Part shown: positions 10,181 to 24,000 of the stretch, one piece after another | Numbering within the stretch: position 1 is the first letter of the stretch | How the letters are laid out: each line of letters begins with the position of its first letter | Assembly (NCBI RefSeq): GCF_901933205.1 | Contig: NC_044576.1 | Location: 11,813,024 to 11,877,023 of the forward strand | Direction of reading: 5' to 3' | DNA length: 64,000 bases | DNA from: Camarhynchus parvulus | Lineage: Eukaryota > Chordata > Aves > Passeriformes > Thraupidae | Position numbers and translations under genes: made by a program | Notes under the pieces: generated by a model | Told to the model about the DNA's origin: nothing | Database searches by the model: none | Seen by the model: the letters and a program-made list of their open reading frames with translations, nothing else

Positions 10181-13100
10181 TTAAGCACATGAACTGCCTT
10201 TTGCACCGGCAGCCCTCACCTCCAGCCTGCTGGCTGAAATGAGTGGTTTCCCCAGACCCAGAGCAGCATCTGCAGATCACAGGTAATTGCCCTGCTGCAA
10301 GCTTGTATTATAAGGTTGGTTTCCCTGCATTGCATCCAGCTCCTAGTGTCATCAGCTCTGTCAGCTTGTTATCTTTAGGGAGAGCAAGGAGGTAAAGGAC
10401 ACTGCAGTTTAAAACAGCAAGAGATAATAACACAAAATTAAAGGCAAAAGTGTGTTGAAGTGTGCTACTGGGGAGCCAGGGCTGAGAGCCCTGCTATAGT
10501 GCTCTCAGAGGCTTTGCACACTCCAGTATAGACAGATCTGCTAGAACAAACATTGACAGTTCACAGTAGAACCCACTGATCCAGAGGTTTACTATATGTA
10601 CTGTAGCTTGCACATAAGAAGTACTAATCCTCATTGGGACAGCTACAAGCAAATGAGCCATCCCTAAAAGCTTGCTAGGTTGTGCTCAAATGATTTCATA
10701 ACCAGTGTCCCTGATCACTCACACAACAATGATGTGAAAAATCTCTCCCTGATAAATAGCCAGTCTCCAAACTGAAGCAGAATCAAGCACCTCTTCCCAC
10801 CTTCTGGGCTCAGTGGGAGGATTGCAGAAGTCAGGTGAGCATAAGGACAGAAAAAAGTTTGCACTCTGGCATGCCATGCTTGCTTATTTACCTAATGAAA
10901 GCTTGCTTCTTTCAGAGGATCTGTGGTAAGATGCAAAGTATTTGCTGAGAATTCTTTGTGTCTGCCTACCAAATCCTGCAAACAGGCATGTAGTACAGCT
11001 AACATCACCTGGCTTTACACACCTTCTGGGGGCTGACTCTAGAGAGTTGCAACAAAGAACATCGATGAACTGGAAACTTTTTCCTGCTTTTGCTAGACAT
11101 TTATTGGCTACTAAAGAAAACCAGCTGGTTTGGACATGAGCACCTAAGCTATTTGCTTAAAACCTGAGAGATGAGCTATAGAAGACAACCTAATATAAGC
11201 ATTTTCTAAGGGTCTAGAGGAAACAGTAATGACCTAACCAAACTGTCAAAGACAGTCTCAGAAGGAGGAGAAAAGGACAGAGGAGAGATGGCACTAGCAG
11301 CAAATATTTTTAACAATTACCTGTCAAAAATTGAAGATGTTACTCTGTGTTTGCTATGCTCTGATAACAACTTTTGCAGCAGATAGCCTGCTATATAACA
11401 AAGAGAGGTCAAAATCTCCTGGGTCAACCCAAAGAAATGCTCCTAGCAAGAACTATCTCAAGCCCACTGTGAATTAGAAGTGAGAAGGATTTGCATTCTG
11501 ACACTGAAGGCCCTCTTACTTATCAGATGAAACCAGGCATGTTTTGGAAGTTGAACTGTAGCATTTGAAGGAAATTGCTGATTTCTCCTCACGATACTGC
11601 ACCATCACAACTTCTATTCCTCATTACTGAGTGGCAACACAAAGAATGTAACAATCCCCTATCCCCAAACTATATTGCACCAAGTAAAGGAATGAGGATA
11701 GATTTGGACTCCTTTTTTCCCCGCCACTAAGTTTAGCAACATAAAGAAGACAAATAGTCAAAGTAGATGGTAATTTCTCCTTATTGTCTATAAATTAAGA
11801 TCTATTAATCTTTTTGTTCATTTTATGAGGTAAGGAAGCCTTCCTAAAACCAATGATTTCTCATAAGCCACCAGGGAAAGCATCACTGCTTCACAGAAGA
11901 CCACTCAGGGAGAGGGAAGGAATGGAGAAAAAACCTTAGCTCAATCAGCAAAGTCTCTGGAGAACAGAGCAGCTGAATAGCTGCTTTGAGACACATGCTC
12001 CAACAATTTTGACATCAGCCATTATTCTGGCCTGTTCTGATGAAATTTAAATATTTACCAAGCTCCCCAGAATAGAAACAATATAAATTTCAGGGGGACC
12101 AGCAAAACCTGTAAAAACTAAATATACCTGAAAAAGTAAAGTAGATGTTGGATGGCTGTGAACTTTTATAACTGGAGAAATAGAGCAGTTGCTGGCATCC
12201 AAATTACATTGCCTGCTTTTAGGTGCTATCCAAATAGGGCTTCTCACAAACTCTCCACTTGCTTTGAGTTATGACAATTTACTGCTAGAGGGTTACTTTT
12301 GTTTAAATAACTTAAACTAGAAATATTTAGAAATATCTAGACAAAACCAAACTACAGTGTTGGTAATGTCTATAATTTATTTTATTATCTTCATTTTAAG
12401 GCAACTGGCTGGATAGCCATCTATATGACTACTTCTGGATCTGCAGAATATACATTAAAAACCAAAGGATTTGGTTTTATTGAATTGTCAATACAACTGG
12501 ATAAACATTCAGTGTTTCAAGTCACCACCAAATCCTAAATTTTAAGAAAGTGTACTGAGAGTCTGGGTAAAATGAGCAAGGATTGGACAAGCAAATCAAA
12601 TGACTGTGTATCCCTCACGGAAAACTCTTCTGTACACCCATAATCAAACATTGTGTGAACACAATATCCTGGAAGACTTGAAATGTGACTGCTGTGTATG
12701 TTAGTCTCAAAAGCTAGTATTCAAGGACCTGAAACACACCCAAAGGGACAGATGCATTGCTACTGAAACTTTATCACAAAGCCCAGAAATACTTTGGACA
12801 CCCTAGAATTGATTTTGAACACAACATATTTTAAAACTAGTTCCAACTGCAATGCTTTCAATTCCAACAAAGTCAAATCTGCACATATCCCTGCTACTTG
12901 CCTATCTGTAGTGTAGTCATTGCTATTCATGCTTTCCAAGTGCCCAGAATTCCAGTAAGGTAGAAATTCTTCCAGACACCTAGATTACAAAATACTGCAG
13001 GAGCTTTACACAACAAAGCCTGCTGCCTTCAAGAAAGATTTAAACTGAAACATCCATGATCCTCTGCCCCATTTGGTTTTCTCACCACCTGATCAATGGA

Positions 13101-16100
13101 GAGGAACCTTTTATCTAGAAACTGGCCTCTAATAATTACCAGTGTCCCACACCTCCTAGAGGCAAATGAAGAGAACTTTACACTTACCATGAGATAAGTT
13201 TCTTTTTACCAAGAATCTTAACAATTTAGTTTTCAAAGGTTTATGAATTCCATGGTTAAAGATCTGTCATGTGCTCAGTTCACTATCAAACCTCTTGGGA
13301 TAATCAGGAACAGATTTCAGTAGAATTTCTTCCGAGAGCACAGATCTCTGTTACTTGTCCCTCCACTAGGTCTCTCACCCTCAGGTGATAGCACAACCAA
13401 AGCTGAAATGGCATTTGGCAGAGCACAACACAGATCTTCAGCAGGTTTTTGAAAATCCTCTCAAGTATTTGAAAGCAGCAACTATAAAAATGCTAAACTT
13501 GGCCAGAACAAAAGCTGACTTCAAACACTAGGAACCAATGTGGTATCTCCAGTTAAGAAGAGCAGAGCACAGTTCCCACCATCCCCACCGCTGTTTTGGC
13601 TGGAACAGACCAGGAGCGAGCCTGACAGCTGTCTCACAAACTGAAGCAGGCAGACTTCCCATTTTTATTACAGACAATGTAAACAGCAACACTATTGCTA
13701 ATGAATTATTTATAGTGTGGTCCATAAATTAAGACACTTAGACTGCCTTGCATTTTTCATACCACCATCATTACTACAAAGTATATGCCCAGAAGCTCTT
13801 TCCCATAACTGCAGGACAAAGCCAGCCCTGTGAACAGAGACCTGAGCTCTTCTCCACCCCAAAGGCTTCACTTCTTCAGCTTCTCTGGCTTTCCAATTAC
13901 ACCCAGTGCTGCTCTGGGTGGATGCCATCTCCACCAAACACACACAGTGCCTAACACAAATCACAATTCAGGCTAGGGTTACCACAAGCTAGTTTAATAT
14001 GAACAGTGAAGTGACAGTGTAAAATCATTAATGAATGTATTACTCGAAGTCAAGGATAAAATATCTGATTTTACCCTTCCTGCAATTTCAAGACAAAATT
14101 TTGAGCATTTAGCCAGACTTCCGAATACAGAATTAACTTGATAAACTTCGACTGTACATCCAGGTGACAGCTGGATAAAAGCAGTTAAAGTCCAGACAGT
14201 ATTTTCTTCTACCCATATCCTTCCTTTCTTGTATTTTTTTTTTGTTTAAATGGTTATTATAACACAGTGGAACAGACATCAAAAAGCCGCACACTTTTCT
14301 TTTTTGCTCCCAACAGCAACACTACAGACTCCAGAGGTCAGCTTTAGAGCCTTCAAGTTTTTCTGAAGCCCTGCCTGATTAGACATACTCTGGAGTGGCT
14401 TTCATTGTGATCAAACGTGACGTGCTGGTGACACGCATACAAAGCTGGCAGAGCAGCCACACTGCAAAGCCTTCAGCAGGCAGGAGTCAGTGTAACGACT
14501 CTTGGAAACAACACTTGGCTCCCCTGAAAAGCAAACAAGTGTCCCCTCTGAAAAGGTTCTGATGAACTCAAGGAGAGACATGTTATTGTGACAACATCAA
14601 ACCTTGCAGAGACTAAAATCCTATCCTATCGCTCCTTGTCTTTTGCTCTCGATTTTTGTAATCCTTGAGTGGTTACATTTTGGCACTTTTTTTTCTTTTT
14701 CCCAGAGTAACTGAGGTGCATTAGATCTGAAATTTGGAGGGATATATTTTGAAAAAAGGCTCATTGCTCAAAATGCCTAACTGCCCAATATGCCATATTA
14801 CAGGATTAAAAAGGTTCCTGCTTATTGCATGACTGATCCAGGCAGGGATATAAAAAGAAAGGACAGGTTGGCATGAAACAAGTCATGCTCCAGGAGCAGT
14901 CCATTTGCTCCTGTCCCATTTGAGACCAGGGATGCAATTCAAACAGTATCAGATGTGAGAGTTATTTTTTCTGATTTTGTTTCACTTGACGTACCCCAGT
15001 TCATGAAGAAGGAGTTATTTAGTAAGCAGCAGTTCTTCCTTTCCAATCAAAAAGCCATGTCACAAACTTTAACTACTTCAGATCTAGACTTCTTTGACCC
15101 ATACTTTCCTACCTTTCCCACAGGTCAGATATTGAGCCTGACTCCACTGTCCCTTGTAATACATTTAGATACTCACCAGTCCTGAATAAGGAAATTTCTA
15201 CTCTCTTATCTTTCTATGCTGTCTATCAGCTGGTTAAAACCTAGGCACTTGCAGATTTTCCTCGAAAGTGATGGTGGTATTCAAAATGGCAGACAGCAAA
15301 CAACTAAATAATGCAGAGCTCTTTCATTTGTCTATACACTTCTCAGCTTTTAATTTCACTGTTTCGACTGTACAAAGCATAAGAAGCAAGAAAACACTGG
15401 CATAAACACTGTCTTCCTCCAACAGCAGACTTCTGGGCTTTTGGCAAACAGCAAAGCAGCAACAATTAAACAAGTCCTTAAGTCAGATGCAGAAAATAAT
15501 GATTTTAAAATAAAAGTTTAACAGAACAAAATTCACCAACCTTTTTACAGGTTGGCACAAATACTGGAGAGACAGAGGCAAACAAGATTGCTATAATAGA
15601 ACACACGACAAAATATTTTTATCAAGCACCACAGGACAACGTATGACTTCCCAGTCCTTTGCAACAACTACTTCTCTTTTGAAAAATAAGAATTATTTGA
15701 CAACTTTTTCTTACCAGCTCAAATACAGAGGTATTACTATAATACTAGGCATTGTGACCATCTGCGTGGTAGGACAAGATCAGAGCTTGAACCCTTGACT
15801 GCACAAGACTGTTCTCAGAAAGGAAGCTGTAAGCCAAAGAAGAAGAAAGCTATACTATGTGCAAACAGAACCCTAACCTGAAGAACTGGAAACCTATGCC
15901 TGCTCAGAAAGACATAAAAATACATGTATTGAAAGTAATTTGTATTAGCAACCAATGAAAAAAACCCCAAAACCTAACAACTCTGTCACAAAGTCTGTAG
16001 AGTGTACGTTAAGCAACATAAATCACTTTCCTCTGCAATCATTAAAGCATTACAGTGATCTTTCTAAGATTTTCAATAAAATATCAGTGTTTATTAAACA

Positions 16101-16637
16101 CCTACATGAATTCAATCATATACTTGTTAACAATAAAAGAAAGAAACAAATAAATGGAAACCCACTAGGGTACTGTAAGATCAGTAATTGACTGCAATGT
16201 CAATTCAGTCCCTGAAAATATCCTATGATAACAGTCAAAAGTCAGTGGACCTTCGTTCCACAGAATGACCTATTGCAAGCACCTGCAGAATGACCACCTG
16301 CAAGTATTATAAATCCATTGGACAAACTGCCTATTTTCAGGCTTCTTCCCATTTTACTTTCCATGAGAAGGGACACAGTTTCCACATAAATTTCTTTTTT
16401 TACTGCCTTCAATAAGCCTGAAAAGATGTAGAGGGATGTGTATGACACGATATAGCAACACTGTGACTTCTACTGCTGAGCAACAAAATCATACACTTTT
16501 CAAAAATGGTAAGTGGAAAGGTATTTTGCTCAAAGGTTGACCTTATTTTAGGGAGCCAAATTTGCTCTCTATTAGAGTTTTGTTACTCTGGTCTCTTCAA
16601 CAGCAGAAGTACATTGGAGGAGCTCAGTTGCATGTTC
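10181..16637 (-). other. Presumed leader intron, no genes seen
   Basis: AT-rich, CpG-poor sequence with only short chance frames. I see no CR1, no long simple repeat and no exon bracketed by two strong splice sites apart from very short matches such as GGAG/GTGAGG near 10,207. No function can be assigned. Confidence 0.45.
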
Positions 16638-16735
16638 TTTAGGTGATTTGTCCAAGGTGTCAACACAGGCAATTTTGAACCTTTCACTCAAGCTCCAGAC
16701 AGTGTTCTAACAACTAAGTCCTTCCTTCCCTGCCT
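16638..16735 (+). mobile_element. MIR/CORE-SINE-like relic
   Basis: TTAGGTGATTTGTCCAAGGT matches the MIR/CORE-SINE core (gtgacttgcccaaggtcac). It is followed at the expected distance by AGTGTTCTAACAACTAAGTC, which resembles the conserved gtgctctaaccactag end. Several indels lie between. It is an ancient, inactive copy. Confidence 0.6.
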
Positions 16736-19700
16736 GTTACAAGAAGCTCAATATGTTAATAGATTGTCCTATTCTACTTCCAGCTGATGTTAGGAATGCA
16801 GATTCATTCTCTGAAATGGTTTGAAACCCATTTAGATTACCTGTTTCCTGGGATGACTCTAATTTATTCAAGTCTCTCAAGTACTGCTGAGGACCTAAGT
16901 TAGTCTATTGCTGCCACCTCTTCAGGCTATCAGAGCTGCCATCTCTGCTCCCCCCCTTGCCTTAGCTTCTCCTTCAGGACTTGTTCATGTCTCTAGAAAA
17001 GATTGGTTTATATTACCTGCAATTCAAGTTTTTTTAAACATGGTTATGTAATACAAGTGCTTTTAATACATCACACCTGTCATAGAGTCAAGACTCACTA
17101 ATGAACTGCATAGCAACTGCAGTGCTGTTATGCAGCTATGGGAAGAAAACCTCTGATGGGTGTTGGCAGCAAAGTTCTCAAGAGCTTTCTGACTGGCCTG
17201 GTGAAAAGCACCTCACCAGCACAGAATTTTTTAATAAACCTCCTTCCTTGTGAAAGCCAACAGATCTGCAATTGATTGAGCTAACACATGCAAATACAGA
17301 CGTAAGCATACATGTGCATATGGAATGGGATGAAATGCTGGGGAAGAAAGAATTCATTTTACAAACTCAGGTAAACACTTTGTTGCAAGATCAAACAACA
17401 AATCCTGAGTGTTACAGAACCTGGGAGAAAAGCTCACACAACTGATACTCAGCAAATTTGTCCCAGAAACCGGGATTTTATTCTGCAGCTTAATTCATCT
17501 ATGATGTAGAGCATGCCTAGCTAGGTTTTTATGAATCATCCCATGTACCAAATTGTGAGGGGAAAACACGGAAATGTGATACATTTTGTTTGATGCATCA
17601 TATTGCCATGGCTCTACCTGCGAGAAATTGGATTTCTAAATTAGTTTAAAACATCCATTTAAGAAAACATGTCCAAGAATTGAACAAGCAATTTAACACT
17701 CAACGGAATAAAGCAGCATTTAACCCTAAGGGTGACCCAGCAGCCTCCTCACAGGTTCAGTGAAGCACAGGCTGCCTTGTCAGTCTCTGAGAACGAGGCA
17801 GGGCCAATAGGTAGAAGGGAGCTGGTTAGGACACACACTGGCAAGGAAAATATCAGAGTTGGAAGGTCATATAAATTGCTAGACATGGAGATGAGATCTG
17901 TCAAAAAGACAAACTACCTTACAATTTCAACCTATTGGCTAGAGCTGTCCGTGTCAGCATAATGTTAACATATATTATAACCTCATCACAAAAACATCCA
18001 CGTAGATGGAGGAGAACTGCAGCTAAACCCCGCTCTTATCTTCTGTTTAGACAGGAACTCATTCTAACAGAGGCTTAAGGAAGAATTTCTCTGGGTTTAG
18101 GGTTTTTTTTTAATCTAAACCTAACATATCGAATATATATTACGAGGCAAAAAAAGCTGGCTAATGTGCTAAAAACACAGCTGTCAATTCCTCTACAGCT
18201 AGAGAGTTTATCAAAGCATCCATCACAAGCACCTATATTTCCAGACAACAGTGAGTTTTTTACCTATTACTACTTTAAAATAAAAGCTTTTCTGAACAGT
18301 CACTGAAATATTTAAAATAGAAAAGTGGGCATTTGCTAGACAGGAGATTAACTTTTTCATATTTTAAATTGTCGGCATTTCTCCCAACTATTACGACTAA
18401 CTCAATCATAATTATCGAGCAGTGATTTTTCCTCTACCAGATGTTGATGACTCTCCATTTTAATGTAAAATCAAATCATGATATCTCTTCTGATGAGATC
18501 TCTGCGACTTTTCTACACCACATGGTTTTTACAGGCTGCCTCAAAGCCCCATTGCTTTGCAGAATCTTGCTTGTGTCCCCTGTGCCCTGGCCTTATTTGG
18601 ATTGGCAGTAGAGAGAAGGCCTTTGGGAAGGCCTGGAAGCATTCGTCAAGTTAGTAGGTGGGACACTTCCCTGGGAGAGAGTATTAAGTTAAACCTCCAA
18701 GAATACTCTCAGGGAATCCTGATATTGCTAATCCCCCAGGGTTTATGCATGAAATGTGACATTTGAGATTAGTTCAGAAGCATCTGTTCATAATGCCGAG
18801 AACTGAACCTCCAAGAATGTACCACACATCATTTTCAGAAAAAAAGACACCTCCCTAAAGCTTCATTTCCCTTTTGAACCACTAAGGCAAAAATCCCACG
18901 ATTATAAAACTGACCTGTTTATCACATTATGACCCACTAAGTGACACATGAAACTCAAATGACAAACCTCCTTCCAAGTTCCATTAGGTTAGATTCTACT
19001 TATGGTGCACACCCTACTTACAGTAATTTATTTTTTTTAATTTTTGAAGAGTAAGTCAGAATTACTCTTACATCTCAGGATTATTCCTACATGTAAATTT
19101 TCATGGTAATCAGCCTGTTGAGCATGGCAATCAATGAAGAAAAACAAAGCCAGCAGACAGAAAATAAGGAATTCCTGGTTTCTGATTTTTCATTTGAGTG
19201 GTTTTCTGGTTGGTTTTTAGGTTTTTGTCACTTTTTTTGCTGCGTAGTGTTGCTTGTTTCCTGTTTTTTTTTCTTTCCAAATGCAATACAAGCAGCAGCC
19301 TATTCTGAAGGATTTGTAAGGGCAATGTATATTCCCTCCCAGCTATTCAAGCAGGCAGCAGATATTCATGAGTTCTGAGAGGTGCACGTAATTATGCCTG
19401 AATGATTATTTATCTAGAATGAAGAGCAACTGTGAAGCATCTATCACTCTTTGTTCCAGGTCAGAAGTTTCAGATAGCCATTTAAAAAGAAAAAAATAGC
19501 ACCATGTGGATGAAGCAACCAACAATATAGTGAGCACCATGAATACTGAATACAGAAATCAAAGGGTTTCAGCTCAAAAGTTAGAGCTGTTTGTCATGTA
19601 TTGCTCAACATGAAAAATTAGTTTGGTTCACAAAAGAAACATTAACAAAAACCACTAATTCTTTTAAAAGATGCATTATATGCTTAGGGTAGCCATGTTC

Positions 19701-20088
19701 TACTGATTGTGACATCTATCCTGTTAATTTCTTTTAACCAGACAGTAAGCAGGATATATCCAAGAGGAGATCAAGTACAACCTATAGATCAAGGAGCCCA
19801 TACTGAAGTACTGAATAACATGAAAAGCATCCCATACACCTGCAGGGTCTAGTTCCCATATTGCATCACCTTCGAAAGGTCAGAAAGGTGTTAAAGAGCT
19901 GTAACACTTAGATTCCCACGGCCTCTGGCTACAGAGCTCTCCAAAATGTGCCATTTCTACTTGAAAAAAAGAAACTAAAACTTTGGCATACTCTGTTTGG
20001 TGCCATTTTCAATAGCGCTTTCCATTGGCCAAGCACAGTCTGAACCAAGGCAGTATGGCCACACCTACATCTGGGATTTCAATTCCCT
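16736..20088 (-). other. Presumed leader intron with a small hairpin
   Basis: No gene seen. Contains the inverted repeat GAGAGTATT / AATACTCTC at 18677-18710 with a 16-nt loop. The 13-mer AACCTCCAAGAAT in its loop region recurs once at about 18,808. Confidence 0.45.
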
Positions 20089-20128
20089 GCCATTATCAAT
20101 AGTATTTCGCCATTATCAATAGTATTTC
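20089..20128. repeat. Perfect 20-bp tandem duplication
   Basis: The 20-base unit GCCATTATCAATAGTATTTC occurs twice back to back without a mismatch, suggesting a recent duplication. Confidence 0.95.
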
Positions 20129-20699
20129 ACATGGAGATGGATGGAAAGGAAAAGGCTATAGGAAAGGACAGCTAATACTTCGGAAATCTGCAGCAAGATG
20201 CAATTTTACTGCTGTGCCATTCTGCATGCCTGTGAAGCACAGGATCTGTCTGCACCAGGGCATCCAGCATTAGCACCACTGCTGGGGGTACCAGCAAATG
20301 GGGACAGTGGCAAAAAACCAGTTTGTCTGAAGTAAATGAACTCAGACCTTTTGTCATTCTTCATTGGTTACGATAGCACAGAACAAACCCTCATCCTCCT
20401 TAAAAAAAAAATAAAATCAGCAAAACAAAGGATGGACTTGGTTTGCCTAACTTTGTTTCACTGCCTTGATGCAGAAAAACAAGCCAAAAAAGAAGACCAT
20501 AGCAGAAAGCTGGAATTCATTCAAGTAAAAGGTTGTTGGTTTCATGCTACCGTTTCATGCACCAAGATGAGAAAGGAATACTAACCAAATTCTAATCTCA
20601 ACCAGGACAGTTTAATGCTCATTTTTAAATATGTCATCTAAGAAAACAATGAATGAGTTAGGCTGTAAATTTGTTCTTTCTTCAGGGAAAAGAAATAGC

Positions 20700-21070
20700 A
20701 AAGGTATTTAAAATTAAACAGGACATTCACAATTAATCTGCTTTTTAATTAACTTACTTTGCTGCTGTAAGTGATTCTGCATTTACTCTCATTCTTTTGA
20801 AAATTCCAAAGTGCTACTTCTGACCTGCGATTTACTGTTGCCGTACATCTTTATAAGCAGTACTTTAGTTTAAGTGGCAGTTGCATATTAATTACAAAGT
20901 TAATTATGTGCTATGTAATCATGCTGTAATTCATTAGTTTACTCCGCAGTGTGAAAGGATAATGCTAAATGGAAGACCTGATGCAGAGTATTTTAGTAAT
21001 TTACATTTTTTGCATCAAATATTCAAAATATTAACCAGAAAACATTGTCTGCACTTAAAGAAGCCTATAA
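20700..21070. promoter_or_regulatory. Homeodomain/POU motif cluster, candidate conserved enhancer
   Basis: TTAATTAA lies at 20745-20752. TTGCATATTAATTA (20881-20894, a POU-type half-site joined to TAATTA) is followed by another TAATTA at 20901-20906, 12 bp after the first. TGTAATCATG, TGTAATTCATTAG and AGTAATTTAC follow. Isolated CpGs (TGCGATT, GCCGTAC, CTCCGCAG) are retained, as in conserved non-coding elements. There is no coding frame. The function is inferred. Confidence 0.4.
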
Positions 21071-24000
21071 ACCAGCTCATCGTTATTCTAGTAGCAATTG
21101 TGCTAGAACCTTTCCTCCTTAAAACAGTTGCAGCAATTTAAGTGGGGTAAACTATCTTCTCTAAAACCAATTACCCAGTTGCTAAGACCAGGGCAAAAAA
21201 TCAGAAATATTGGACAAGTACAAGAATCCAAATTTGATACTTAACCTGACTCACTGTCAAAAGACATGGGCTCTCTGCTTTCTCAGATCAGTTTTAAAGA
21301 TGTTTCAGCTTGAAAACCTGAACACTGATGCATCCAGTAGTATAAATCACAGATGAAGATACTGGCTACAGGCTTTTATGACTCTTCATTACTGACCCTT
21401 TGCATGAAGTACTTATAGCCAGGTAATTTACTACTGGTTTCTGCCCAAAATCTGCAGGGAAATGCAATTCCTGTTTGCACGAGTCTCAAAATAACTCGGT
21501 TGCTACAGATCTATGTTTCCCAGCAGAAGTACTTGAACACAAATGTAAATATTTATTTTTAATATAACGATTTTTGGTGAAAAATGAACTGGGCACGATA
21601 CCATAAAGCTGTGTCTCTGTCCCAGGCTTAATTATCCCTGGAACTATTCAGCTTACTCTGATCAAAAGAAATACAAGACCTAATTTTTACAAAGATGCTC
21701 TTAGTCATGAAGAATTCCTCTTCTGCTTTCAAGGGCACCCCCCCCCCCAACCCTCCGAAGGTATTCCAGCATGTATTGGTCTTCCTCAACCAACACTGGT
21801 TTTTAAACACCAGATCTTGAGAAGTTGTAGTTTTTCTCCTTCCAATAGCTATCACTGTGATGCAAAATGATGCTCTTTGTCTGATATTTAAAAATCAGAG
21901 GTAGGAGTTTCTCCTCCTAAAACTAACACCATAAAACCCATGATAAAAAAAAAAGCACTTGAAAACCCATGATAAACAGCAGTTCTATCACTTAAAATTA
22001 GAGACAGAAAAAATCACAATGCAAAGGGTCTATGTTTTTCAGCACATACACTTCATCTCTACATTGCAGCTAAATCACTTCCTAAAACAAAAGCAAGGCT
22101 ACTTTAGCTATTGGTACATCTGCAGAAAATGAAGACATGCCATGAACAGAGTAGTCAACTTCTGTGCAGTGTTTTGACTGCACAATCTTTGTTATCAGGC
22201 ACATTGCATCAATGAAAGGAAGCCCTCAATATCGAAATAAACATCAAGAGATCAGGAAACCCGTGACTGAGTTTGCAGCACCTCTACAATTCTGTTGCAT
22301 GGGCTGAACAAGTTTCTCCTTGAAGTCATTGGGGAAAAAAAAAGAATCCCTATTTTTACAGACAAATTATGACAGTGAAACTACTAAGAGCTTCTCACTT
22401 CTTAAAATTCTAAAACTGTTGTTTAGAAAACATCATAGGGACCACAAAATAGAAACAAAATGCACAAAGAGTAACTGAAGTTCCAGTGGAAAAAAAATGG
22501 AATTAATGATACAGTACTACCAAAAATTTAAATACAGCAAAAGAGCATGCTGTTTTATGCTACTGCAATGTGTACACTACATATATAATCTTGTGGGGCT
22601 GGAGATGGTTACTTGAACTTTTTTTAAATATCAGTGAAAGAAAATGCACACATGCCACTGTCTTTGTACAAACAAACCTGAAATCTATGTAAAATCTTGA
22701 TGCGCTCTGTTGTGTCTGATAACAATAAATAGCTCTCTTGCTTTGAGCAATATGGTTCTGGATTTCCTAAGAAATGGAGCTGAAAAATTAATCTCAAGCA
22801 CTACTAGGAAAAACAATAAATATTCTGTCTTATACAAAAGGAATTTTTAGGGTTCCTAATCACTGGAAAAAGCAATTTTACTTGCAAACCTGCACACAAG
22901 TACCACAACAGCTAAAAAAAACCAAACCCAAAAGCATTAACTCCCCCTTTAGAAAGAGCCACAAGACATCTCCCTCGGTCAGTAAAGCTTGGACTTGCTG
23001 AGCTGTGTAATTAATTTAGGTCTGTAGGGACTGGGTTACAGAACACACAGATCTTCAACCAGCTCTGGCTTCTATTTCAGAGCAAGCATCTAACATGTGT
23101 GGTTAAAATGTGTATGCTATGGATAGATCCCTGCACTGGTTTTACAGAATCCAGAACGCTGTTTTTTGTGAATGTATGATGAAATCCAAAATCCAGCAAA
23201 AAAACCCCACCAAACCTCAAACATAGCTCAAATTCTCTTCAACATTTAGCTCACAGTAGGAAGCATTAGCCTTCTAGTTCTATATAGTAGTGTAAAAAAA
23301 GCTTTTAAGAGCAAGTAAAGCTTTGAAAAATACTAGGAAAATTAATGTTATTTGATTTAAATAGAATATGGTTATATGGTTGACTCATCCTTTTAGGTTT
23401 CTTGGTGATTTCTGCACAGAAAACAAAGAAACAAACCAAAACTTCTGGTTGGATTTTTCTCCTACTTTAGCAAAAGGACCAATAACTTAGGCCTGGATTC
23501 TCAATATTATCCATCTCAAAGAGAGGTTTTAGCCTTAGCTAAGCATTCAGGTCCCATCAACAGTCAACAGAGCAGTACTTTCTGAGGACACTTGGTCCTT
23601 CGCTAAGACAGATGTCAAAAATGGGTGGCAGAAATTGCACCCTGGAGATACCTATTTCTGATTACAGTGATTATGGAGCAAGTCTAGATAATTTCTTAAG
23701 AAGCCTGACTCTTCACTGACTTGGAGGATGATGAAGACTCTTTAAACCCAGCCTCATTTTTGAAAACAAAACTTATTTCCTAGATATTTCTGAAATTGTG
23801 TACAAATATTACAAAATGCATTAATTTTAATTTGGGCAGAATTAAAAGTATCTGATATTAGAATTTTTGTTACATGACACTTGGTTTCTCATTACAAAAA
23901 TATAGCAAGTGTTTCTTAAGTAATTAATAAGACCTACATCTAATTGCAAATTGTATGTAAATATGTATATTCTAGTTGCCCATTTGTAAAATGTAAATAC

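Noticed and set aside
9805..10242. 145-codon plus-strand frame
   Set aside because: Lies in regulatory-looking sequence; translation has no domain and no coding periodicity that I can see.
15717..15763. 47-nt minus-strand segment between TACCACGCAG and GTAAGA
   Set aside because: Another chance splice pair; it shows how non-specific such pairs are here.
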